From: Streptomyces sp. MBT65
GTDB lineage: Bacteria; Actinomycetota; Actinomycetes; Streptomycetales; Streptomycetaceae
Reading direction: 5' to 3'
DNA: 45,214 nucleotides
Assembly: GCF_016612545.1 (NCBI RefSeq)
Contig: NZ_JAENRY010000072.1
Location: 1-45,214, forward strand
Under the pieces are notes generated by a model. That model was not told the origin of the DNA and made no database searches. It saw only the letters and a program-made list of their open reading frames with translations. The stretch's first letter is position 1. The number at the start of each line of letters is the position of its first letter. Below are positions 38,965 through 45,214 of the stretch, one piece after another. Position numbers and translations under genes: made by a program.

Positions 38965-40202
38965 GTCAGTGTGTCGAGGGCCGCGAGCACGGGAGCGGTA
39001 CCGTCCTCGTCGCGCACCCGCACCCCGAGAGCCCGCGCCCGCTCGGCGTACCCCGGGTCACGGGTGGCCCGTACCAGCGCGGCGGACAGCGAGTCGGCGG
39101 TCAGGCCGCGCAGGGGTACGGCACCGGGAGCCACCCCGAGGGCGACCAGGCGTGCCGCCCAGAAGCCCTCGTCGAACTGGATCGGCACCGGCACGGCCGG
39201 CACCCCGGCGCGCAACCCGGCCGCGGTGGTGCCCGCGCCGCAGTGGTGGACCACGGCCGCCATGCGCGGGAAGAGCGCCGCGTGCGGGACCTCGCCCACG
39301 GTCAGGACGTCGTCCCCGGCCGCTGCGAGGCCGCCCCAGCCGCGCTGGATCACCCCGCGCAGCCCGGCCCGGCGCAGCGCGCGCACGATCTCGGCGCTCA
39401 GCCGCTCCGGGTCGGGCACGGTGGCACTGCCGAGCCCCACGAAGACCGGAGCGGGACCGGAGTCGAGGAAGTCCCGCACCTCGGAAGGGAGTTGGGTGTC
39501 CGTGTCGTACGGCCACCAGTAGCCCGCCACCGTCAGGCCGGGCCGCCAGTCCGCCGGGCGGGGCACGATCAGCGGGCTGAAGCCGTGCTGGACGGGCCAG
39601 TCGAGCCTCTCCCGGGACCGGAGCGCGGCGCCGGGCCGGGTGCGGGGCAGGCCCAGACGGGCGCGCACCTCCGGTACGGCGGTGGTGAAGACGTGCTCCA
39701 CCGCCCGGCTCACCCCGCGCCCGGCGACCCGGTTGCCGACCGCGCCCCAGGAGCCGCCGCCGAGCACCGGCGGTGCGAACTCCCGTGTGGGCGCAAGGGG
39801 TTGGAGGTACACGCCCATACTCGGCAACGACAGCCCCTCGGCGACGGCATGACCCAGCGGCCCCAGCGAACTGGACAGCAGCAGCACGTCACTCGCCCGC
39901 GCGGCCGTCAGCAGCTCGTCGGTCATCCGCCCGACCAGCGCCCGGGCCATCGTCACCACCCGCAGCAACTTGCCCCCGCCCGAAGCGCTGCGATGCAGCC
40001 CGCGCCCCCGCGAGGACTCCAACTCGGCCCGGGGATCGACCGGAAGAGGATGGAAGCCGACGCCCGACCCCGCCACCAGGGGCGCGAAACCGCCGTGGGT
40101 GACGAGGGTGACCTCGTGCCCCGCCCGGACCAGGGCATGGCCGAGCCCGGTGTAGGGAGCCACATCGCCCCGGGATCCCGCTGTCATGATCGCTACGCGC
40201 AC
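38961..40202 (-). CDS. GT1 (UGT/MGT-like) glycosyltransferase
   Basis: The product has 413 residues from a GTG at 40202 ('VRVAIMTAGSRGDVAPYTGLGHALVRAGH'), where homology begins; a frame back to 40259 is not needed. It has the GT-B fold, with the acceptor N-domain and a C-domain carrying the family signature 'PRMAAVVHHCGAGTTAAGLRAGVPAVPVPIQFDE' (sugar-nucleotide binding, His-x7-G and 'QFDE'). It resembles macrolide or sterol glucosyltransferases ('MTAGSRGDVAPY' is typical of the sterol-type branch). It may detoxify or decorate a lipophilic compound. No biosynthetic cluster is adjacent. Confidence 0.92.
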   Translation of the reverse strand: MRVAIMTAGSRGDVAPYTGLGHALVRAGHEVTLVTHGGFAPLVAGSGVGFHPLPVDPRAELESSRGRGLHRSASGGGKLLRVVTMARALVGRMTDELLTAARASDVLLLSSSLGPLGHAVAEGLSLPSMGVYLQPLAPTREFAPPVLGGGSWGAVGNRVAGRGVSRAVEHVFTTAVPEVRARLGLPRTRPGAALRSRERLDWPVQHGFSPLIVPRPADWRPGLTVAGYWWPYDTDTQLPSEVRDFLDSGPAPVFVGLGSATVPDPERLSAEIVRALRRAGLRGVIQRGWGGLAAAGDDVLTVGEVPHAALFPRMAAVVHHCGAGTTAAGLRAGVPAVPVPIQFDEGFWAARLVALGVAPGAVPLRGLTADSLSAALVRATRDPGYAERARALGVRVRDEDGTAPVLAALDTLT

Positions 40203-40280
40203 GACGGTCAGTATCGCCTCCGGTGGCCGACGAGTGGGGGATTCCCACAGGGATTCCAACTGCCCCTCGTGTCACAGCCG

Positions 40281-40309
40281 TTGACTTCGATCCCGGGCAG
40301 CCCTAGTTT
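40281..40309 (+). promoter_or_regulatory. Promoter of the alpha-galactosidase gene
   Basis: TTGACT (40281-40286) and TAGTTT (40304-40309) are 17 bp apart, a good vegetative-type promoter, 60 bp before the ATG at 40369. GGAG precedes the ATG as ribosome site. Confidence 0.65.
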
Positions 40310-40368
40310 CAGCGCGCCGTGTCGTTCGGCGACCCGATCCCGGTTCGAAATATCGGCAAAGGAGCCGC

Positions 40369-42327
40369 ATGTTCCGCACCCCAATCCTGCGCGCCGTCGC
40401 GATGGCCGCAGCGGCAGTCACCCTGCTTCTCTTCACCAGAGCCGCACCCATGGACTTACGTCGGACGAGCCCCGTCGCCTCGACGACCCGTCAGATCGCC
40501 GTGCCCACCGCCCCGATGGGCTGGGCCTCCTGGAACAGTTTCGCCTCGAAGATCGACTACGGCGTCATCAAGGCGCAGGTCGACGCGTTCGTCGCCGCGG
40601 GCCTCCCGGCGGCCGGCTACAAGTACATCAACATCGACGAGGGCTGGTGGCAGGGCACCCGCGACAGCGCGGGCAACATCACCGTCGACACCGGCGAGTG
40701 GCCCGGCGGGATGAGCGCCATCGCCGACTACATCCACAGCAAGGGCCTCAAGGCCGGCATCTACACGGACGCCGGCGCGAACGGCTGCGGCTACTACTAC
40801 CCGACCGGCCGTCCCGCCGCCGCCAACACCGGCAGCGAGGGCCACTACGACCAGGACATGCTCCAATTCTCGCAGTGGGGCTTCGACTTCGTGAAGGTCG
40901 ACTGGTGCGGCGGCGACGCCGAGGGCCTCGACGCGGCGACGGCGTACAAGGCACTCAGCGCCTCGGTCACCAAGGCCACCGCCACCACCGGCCGCGCGCT
41001 GACCCTGTCGATCTGCAACTGGGGCCACCAGAACCCCTGGAACTGGGCCCCGGGCCTCGCCCCCATGTGGCGGACCAGCACGGACATCTACTACTACGGC
41101 GGCACGGCGTCCCAGGCGAGCGTGCTGTCCAACTTCGACCAGGCCCTGCACCCGGCCGCTCAGCACACCGGCTACTACAACGACCCCGACATGCTCACCG
41201 TCGGCATGTCCGGCCTCACGGCGGCCCAGAACCGCACCCACATGGCCCTGTGGGCGATCTCCGGCGCCCCGCTGCTCGCCGGCAACGACCTCACCACCAT
41301 GACCAGTGAGACCGCCGCGATCCTCAAGAACTCGGACGTCGTCGCCGTCGACCAGGACACGCGCGGCCTCCAGGGCGTCAAGGTCGCCGAGGACACGACC
41401 GGCCTCCAGGTCTACGGCAGGGTCCTCTCCGGCACCGGCAACCGCGCGGTCGTGCTGCTCAACCGCACCTCGTCCGCCGCGAACATCACCGTCCGCTGGT
41501 CCGACCTCGGTCTGACCAGCGCCTCCGCGACGGTCCGCGACCTCTGGGCGCAGACGAACCTCGGCTCGTACGCCACGAGTTACACCGCCGGCGTCCCGGC
41601 GGGCGGCTCGGTGATGCTGAAGGTGAGCGGCGGCACCGAGGCGGCGAGCACGAACTACACGGCCACCTCCACCGGCAAGTACACCTCGGTCAGCGCGGCG
41701 AGCACCGGCCTGGACGTCGTCGACATCCCCTACACCAACACCGGTTCCACCGCTGTCACCGGCACCCTCCAGGTGAACAGCCAGACCGCGACGACGGTCT
41801 CCTTCCCGCCGACCGGATCCAGCCAGGGCACGGTCTCGGTCCAGGTCCACCTGTCGAAGGGCTCCGCCAACTCCCTCACCCTCACCGGCAGTTCACTGCC
41901 CACTCTGGGAGCGATCAACGTCCAGCCCATTCCCGGCACGAACGGGAACCTGGTCGTCGGCACCGGGTCCGGCCGCTGCGCCGACGTCTACAACAACACC
42001 ATCACCAACGGCACCCAGGCCGAGATCTGGGACTGCAACGGCGGCCAGAACCAGGCCTGGACGTACACCTCCCGCAAGGAACTCGTGGTGTACGGCAACA
42101 AATGCCTGGACGCCTACAACAACGGCACCACCAACGGCACGAAGGTCGTCATCTGGGACTGCAAGGGCCAGAACAACCAGAAGTGGACCGCCAACTCCGA
42201 CGGCACCCTCACCAACGTCAACGCGGGCCTGTGTCTGGACGCGTCCGGCGCCGCCACGGCCAACGGCACCCTGCTCATCCTGTGGACCTGCGGCACGGCC
42301 AACAACCAGAAGTGGACGCTGACTTAG
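40369..42327 (+). CDS. Secreted GH27 alpha-galactosidase with a C-terminal ricin-type CBM13
   Basis: The product has 652 residues. A signal peptide spans about 1-26 and the catalytic GH27 barrel about 45-345, beginning 'TAPMGWASWNSFASKI' and 'YKYINIDEGWW'. The nucleophile is Asp178 in 'FVKVDWCGG', and by alignment to human alpha-galactosidase A the acid/base is Asp239 in 'WRTSTDI'; 'NDPDML' follows. A beta-sandwich (about 350-425) and a middle beta domain lead to a ricin-B/CBM13 trefoil (about 525-652) with three Q-x-W-type repeats ('QNQAW', 'NNQKW', 'NNQKW'). It releases terminal alpha-galactose (or alpha-N-acetylgalactosamine/arabinopyranose) from plant or other glycans. Confidence 0.95.
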   Translation: MFRTPILRAVAMAAAAVTLLLFTRAAPMDLRRTSPVASTTRQIAVPTAPMGWASWNSFASKIDYGVIKAQVDAFVAAGLPAAGYKYINIDEGWWQGTRDSAGNITVDTGEWPGGMSAIADYIHSKGLKAGIYTDAGANGCGYYYPTGRPAAANTGSEGHYDQDMLQFSQWGFDFVKVDWCGGDAEGLDAATAYKALSASVTKATATTGRALTLSICNWGHQNPWNWAPGLAPMWRTSTDIYYYGGTASQASVLSNFDQALHPAAQHTGYYNDPDMLTVGMSGLTAAQNRTHMALWAISGAPLLAGNDLTTMTSETAAILKNSDVVAVDQDTRGLQGVKVAEDTTGLQVYGRVLSGTGNRAVVLLNRTSSAANITVRWSDLGLTSASATVRDLWAQTNLGSYATSYTAGVPAGGSVMLKVSGGTEAASTNYTATSTGKYTSVSAASTGLDVVDIPYTNTGSTAVTGTLQVNSQTATTVSFPPTGSSQGTVSVQVHLSKGSANSLTLTGSSLPTLGAINVQPIPGTNGNLVVGTGSGRCADVYNNTITNGTQAEIWDCNGGQNQAWTYTSRKELVVYGNKCLDAYNNGTTNGTKVVIWDCKGQNNQKWTANSDGTLTNVNAGLCLDASGAATANGTLLILWTCGTANNQKWTLT

Positions 42328-42343
42328 CCGTGGCGGAGTGATC

Positions 42344-42375
42344 CGTCCGGGCGGCCCACGTCGGCCGCCCGGACG
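42344..42375. terminator. Bidirectional hairpin terminator
   Basis: CGTCCGGGCGGCC (42344-42356) and GGCCGCCCGGACG (42363-42375) form a perfect 13-bp stem with a 6-nt loop between the convergent alpha-galactosidase and FolD genes. Confidence 0.9.
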
Positions 42376-42397
42376 GGCACGTCTCTGGATGCGCCGA

Positions 42398-43246
42398 CTA
42401 CACCCCGAGCTGTCGGGCGGCGGCCGTCACGGTCTGCTCCAGCAGCGTGGCGATCGTCATCGGGCCGACGCCGCCCGGCACCGGCGTGATCAGCGAGGCG
42501 CGCTCGGCGGCGGACTCGAAGTCGACGTCGCCGACGTTGCCCGCGTTGTAGCCGGCGTCGAGCACGACCGCGCCGGGCTTGATGTCCTCGCCGCGGATCA
42601 GCCGGGCGCGGCCCACGGCGGCGACCACGATGTCCGCCTCGCGGACCACCGCGGAGAGGTCCCGGGTACGGGAGTGGCAGTAGGTGACCGTCGCGTCCCG
42701 GGCCAGGAGCAGCATCCCGGCCGGCTTGCCGAGGATCGCGCTGCGGCCGACCACGACGGCCCGCTTGCCGGACGGGTCGACGTCGTACTCGTCGAGCAGC
42801 CGCATCATGCCGCCGGGCGTGCAGGACACGAAGCCCGGCAGGCCGAAGCTCATCGCCGCGAAGGACGCGAAGGTCACGCCGTCCACGTCCTTCTCCGGCG
42901 CGATCGCCTCGAACGCGGCCCGCTCGTCGATGTGTTCACCCATCGGGTGCTGGAGCAGGATGCCGTGCACGCCGGGGTCGGCGGAGAGCGCGGTGAGGGC
43001 CGCGACCAGCTCGGCGGTGGTCGTGGCGGCGGGCAGCTCCACATGCCGCGACGCGATGCCGGCCTTGCGGCTGCGGTTCTGCTTCATCCGGACGTACGTG
43101 ACGGAGGCCGGGTCCGCGCCGACCAGGACCGTCGCCAGACAGGGCGCCGTACCGGTGCGCTCCGTGAGGTCGGCGGCCTTCTTCGCGGTGTCCTCGACGA
43201 TGCGCCGGGCGAGCGCGGTGCCGTCCATGATCCGTGCCTGAGACAT
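42398..43246 (-). CDS. folD: Methylenetetrahydrofolate dehydrogenase/cyclohydrolase (FolD paralogue)
   Basis: The product has 282 residues, from the ATG at 43246 with AGGAGT 7 nt upstream. It keeps the FolD catalytic residues Tyr51, Lys55 ('TYVRMK'), Gln99 and Asp122 ('KDVDG'), and the NADP-binding 'VVGRSAILGKPAGMLLL' with 'ATVTYCHSRT'. The canonical QLPLP loop is QHPMG (99-103) here, which is unusual. 'PVPGGVGPMTIATLL' is present at the end. It interconverts 5,10-methylene- and 10-formyl-tetrahydrofolate in the cytoplasm. It could be a second, specialised copy; this cannot be decided from one window. Upstream, 43247-43544 has no convincing gene. Confidence 0.93.
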   Translation of the reverse strand: MSQARIMDGTALARRIVEDTAKKAADLTERTGTAPCLATVLVGADPASVTYVRMKQNRSRKAGIASRHVELPAATTTAELVAALTALSADPGVHGILLQHPMGEHIDERAAFEAIAPEKDVDGVTFASFAAMSFGLPGFVSCTPGGMMRLLDEYDVDPSGKRAVVVGRSAILGKPAGMLLLARDATVTYCHSRTRDLSAVVREADIVVAAVGRARLIRGEDIKPGAVVLDAGYNAGNVGDVDFESAAERASLITPVPGGVGPMTIATLLEQTVTAAARQLGV

Positions 43247-43544
43247 GATCCACTCCTGAGCTGGTCGACCGATCGCCCAGGCGCACGGCATGTACTCCGC
43301 GTGGGCCGCTCCACGGTGGTGCTCCACCTCAGCGCCAGTCACGACCCACGAACAGCCTAACCGCTCCTGCGACGAGTGGACCGGGCCGCCCGCAGCGCCG
43401 AACCCAGCAGCGCGGCGGACGCGCGCAGTCCGGCCGCGGACACCGGCGTACGCCGTCGTCCCGCAGCGGACCCGACAGGCACCGTACTCGCCGAGAAGGT
43501 CCAGGTCAGCCGGGTGGAGACCCGGACCCTCGGCACCCTTCGCG

Positions 43545-43910
43545 CTATCCGTCCCATGCCTGGATCATTGTCTGCCGGGTGATCTTGCCGTCGTCCAGCA
43601 CGAGCATCGACTCGGCCAGGACACGGGTCCCGTCCGGGTACCGACAGGACTCGCTGTAGGCGACCCGGTCGCCCTGGACGACGCACTCCTCCAACTTGTG
43701 GGTCATGTCGCGGCTGTAGACGTCGGCGAGCATCGCGCCGATCTCGTCCCGGCCGTGCAGGACCTTCGGGTGACTGGGCTGGGTCTGGTGGTCGACGACG
43801 TGGATCTCGGCGTCGTCCGCGTAGAGCGACAGAAGTGTCGCAGCTGTGTGGTCCTCGATGCCCCGGCGCAGGGCTTCGGTGTCGAAGCCGGGGCGTGCCG
43901 CGGTGCCCAT
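43545..43910 (-). CDS. NTF2-like/SnoaL-type protein
   Basis: The product has 121 residues from the ATG at 43910, preceded by GAGGAGGT; a longer frame to 44000 is a low-complexity extension. The cone-shaped NTF2 fold is suggested by the order of helices and strands: 'LRRGIEDHTAATLLSLYADDAEIHVVDH', 'VLHGRDEIGAMLADVYSRDMTHKLEECVVQGDRVAYSESCRYPDG' and 'ESMLVLDDGKITRQTMIQAWDG'. Members are enzymes (polyketide cyclases, isomerases) or binding proteins. No partner gene indicates which. Confidence 0.85.
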   Translation of the reverse strand: MGTAARPGFDTEALRRGIEDHTAATLLSLYADDAEIHVVDHQTQPSHPKVLHGRDEIGAMLADVYSRDMTHKLEECVVQGDRVAYSESCRYPDGTRVLAESMLVLDDGKITRQTMIQAWDG

Positions 43911-44081
43911 GGTGACCTCCTCGGAGGGCCGCGGCCCGAACAGGAACGAGCCGCGGCGGGCCTCTCCTACGAGCCTCCTCCGCCGCGCCGGGGTCGGCAA
44001 ACCGAGCGGCGCGCTCCGCCTGACGGGTGAGCGGCGCCCCGCGCCCGTGACCGCGCCGTCGCCGGGCGCGTTGCTGCAAGC

Positions 44082-44375
44082 ATGATCTCAACACGACGTA
44101 TCGCCGCCGCCGTTGGTCTCGCCGTCGGGGTCACCGGCCTCGTCGCGCCGATGGCGAACGCAGCCGACGCGCCCGCCTTCAAGGACGGCAAGGTCAGCCC
44201 GGTCGCCCTGCTGGACTCGCTCGCGGTGAGCGAGATCCCCGCCGAGCACCAGGCGCAGATCCCGAAGGTCGCCGACCAGATGAAGGCGCTGAACCACCTG
44301 AACGACCTCCAGCAGCTGCACCAGGTCACCGACATGACAGCGCCGGTCACGGGGCTCCTCCCCGCCGTCGAGTAG
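44082..44375 (+). CDS. Small secreted hypothetical protein
   Basis: The product has 97 residues with a clear Sec signal peptide (1-27, 'RRIAAAVGLAVGVTGLVAPMANA-A'). The mature part of about 70 residues has two amphipathic helices rich in Gln/Leu ('ADQMKALNHLNDLQQLHQV') and ends 'APVTGLLPAVE'. No Cys. I do not know its function, though small secreted proteins of this style are widespread in Streptomyces. No clear ribosome site precedes the ATG, so a leaderless message is possible. A strong hairpin follows the stop. Confidence 0.78.
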   Translation: MISTRRIAAAVGLAVGVTGLVAPMANAADAPAFKDGKVSPVALLDSLAVSEIPAEHQAQIPKVADQMKALNHLNDLQQLHQVTDMTAPVTGLLPAVE

Positions 44376-44398
44376 CGGGACCGCGCAGCACGCGGACC

Positions 44399-44430
44399 CT
44401 GAGGGCCGTCCGGAAACGGGCGGCCCTCAG
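44399..44430. terminator. Bidirectional hairpin with GAAA tetraloop
   Basis: CTGAGGGCCG (44399-44408) and CGGCCCTCAG (44421-44430) pair, continuing inward (one T-G pair and three G-C pairs) to a GAAA loop at 44413-44416. It separates the convergent small secreted protein gene and the ABC gene. Confidence 0.9.
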
Positions 44431-44442
44431 TCGTGCGCGGGC

Positions 44443-45214
44443 TCAGCCCGCCGTCGCCAGGAACTGGGTCGCCGCCAGCTCCGCGTACAGCGGGTCGGCG
44501 CTCACCAGCTCCCGGTGCGTGCCCACCGCGCGGACCCGGCCCGCGTCCATGACGACGATCCGGTCCGCCATCGTCACCGTGGACAGCCGGTGCGCGACGA
44601 CCAGGACCGTCGTCGTACGGGCCACATCGGCGACGGTGTCGCGCAGGGCCGCCTCGTTGACCGCGTCCAGCTGCGAGGTCGCCTCGTCCAGGAGCAGCAG
44701 CCGGGGGTGGCGCAGCAGGGCGCGGGCGATCGCGACGCGCTGGCGTTCACCGCCCGAGAGACGGGTGCCGCGATGGCCGACCAGGGTGTCGACGCCCTTC
44801 GGCAGCCGGGCGACCAGGCCGTCGAGGCGGGTCGTCCTCAGGACGCGGGTGACGTCGTCCGCGCTCGCGTCCGGGTTGCCGAGCAGCAGGTTGTCGCGCA
44901 GGGAACCCGACAGGACCGGCGCGTCCTGCTCCACATAGCCGATGGCGGACCGGAGCCCGGACAGCTCCCAGTCCGCGAGGTCCCGGCCGTCGAGGGTGAT
45001 GGCGCCGGACTCGGGGTCGTAGAAGCGCTCGATGAGGGAGAACACGGTGGTCTTGCCCGCGCCGGACGGGCCGACGAACGCCGTCATGCCCTGGGCCGGC
45101 ACCTCGAACGTCACGCCGTGGTGGACGTAGGGCAGGTCGGCGCCGTAGCGGAAGCGGACGTCGTCGAAGGCGACGGACGCGGGTTCGGCGCCGGGGGAGG
45201 GCAACTGGGCGGGC
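44443..45214 (-). CDS. ABC exporter ATPase domain, partial at the window edge
   Basis: Only the C-terminal portion is in the window, and the reading frame is open to the last base. The ATPase domain is complete: 'VGPSGAGKTT' (Walker A), 'YVEQDAPVLSGSLRDNL' (Q-loop region), 'RLSGGERQRV' (signature), 'RLLLLDEATSQLD' (Walker B) and 'VVAHRLSTV' (H-loop). It is most like the B-type exporter fused to a membrane domain, which would lie beyond the window. The TTG that begins 'MPSPGAEP...' is internal, not a start. Substrate unknown. Confidence 0.9.
   Translation of the reverse strand, partial: PAQLPSPGAEPASVAFDDVRFRYGADLPYVHHGVTFEVPAQGMTAFVGPSGAGKTTVFSLIERFYDPESGAITLDGRDLADWELSGLRSAIGYVEQDAPVLSGSLRDNLLLGNPDASADDVTRVLRTTRLDGLVARLPKGVDTLVGHRGTRLSGGERQRVAIARALLRHPRLLLLDEATSQLDAVNEAALRDTVADVARTTTVLVVAHRLSTVTMADRIVVMDAGRVRAVGTHRELVSADPLYAELAATQFLATAG

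Noticed and set aside
43357..43558. Small basic frame on the minus strand (MGRIARRVPRVRV...) between FolD and the NTF2-like gene
   Set aside because: It overlaps the NTF2-like gene, has no clear ribosome site, and its Arg/Ala/Ser composition is what a GC-rich non-coding strand yields.
1..45214. Prophage, integrative element or transposon
   Set aside because: No integrase, transposase, terminal repeats, tRNA-linked att site or composition break was seen.

Overview
The window is high-GC actinobacterial DNA, almost certainly from a Streptomyces chromosome. The support is strong third-position GC in every convincing gene, frequent GTG (and one TTG) starts, ATGA/GTGA gene overlaps, and typical streptomycete families: an SSI-type protease inhibitor, SpoIIE/PP2C phosphatases with GAF/PAS domains, a STAS anti-sigma antagonist, an OtrA-like ribosomal protection protein and secreted glycosidases. 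I found no rRNA, tRNA, CRISPR array, insertion sequence, integrase or attachment site. The layout looks like an ordinary chromosomal arm region, not a mobile island.

Layout. (1) 1-6910: a hypothetical protein, a secreted subtilisin-inhibitor-like protein, a STAS protein, an EmrB/QacA-type MFS pump divergent from an alpha/beta hydrolase, a TetR regulator divergent from a VOC protein, and an arsR-SRPBCC pair. (2) 6972-15317: the most interesting block. A minus-strand operon encodes a 71-residue double-glycine precursor peptide without any cysteine (12935-13150), an intercistronic hairpin, an HlyD-like fusion protein, a C39-peptidase ABC exporter and a second NHLM-type ABC protein. Across a 775-bp intergenic region lies a divergent secreted serine protease with a disordered acidic tail. 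No RiPP-modifying enzyme is visible. (3) 15414-20517: two divergent SpoIIE-type phosphatases, the second fused to an RsbW-like ATPase, and a small helical protein. (4) 20609-26958: a dTDP-L-rhamnose block (rmlA, rmlB, rmlD and a methyltransferase-like gene on plus; rmlC and a long GT2 glycosyltransferase on minus). (5) 27095-33421: a marR-MFS-isochorismatase-like operon, a phosphodiesterase, an XdhC-like protein and an OtrA-like GTPase preceded by an overlapping upstream ORF. (6) 33510-42327: a secreted endoglycoceramidase-like GH5 enzyme, a secreted beta-propeller protein with a divergent TetR, a WYL regulator divergent from a VOC protein, a GT1 glycosyltransferase and a secreted GH27 alpha-galactosidase with a ricin-type domain. 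(7) 42398-end: a FolD paralogue, an NTF2/SnoaL-like protein, a small secreted protein and the C-terminal part of an ABC exporter cut by the window edge.

How the genes fit together. The exporter operon should process and secrete the cysteine-free hydrophobic peptide: C39 cleavage after Gly-Gly, then export through the ABC/HlyD assembly. The divergent protease and the nearby inhibitor with a predicted P1 lysine suggest, but do not prove, an extracellular maturation or protection circuit. The rml block makes dTDP-L-rhamnose, probably for a cell-surface glycan decorated by the GT2 enzyme. Many regulator genes sit beside clear inverted repeats, and these are listed individually. Rho-independent-type hairpins separate most convergent pairs. 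All function calls rest on reading motifs by eye; no database search was run.
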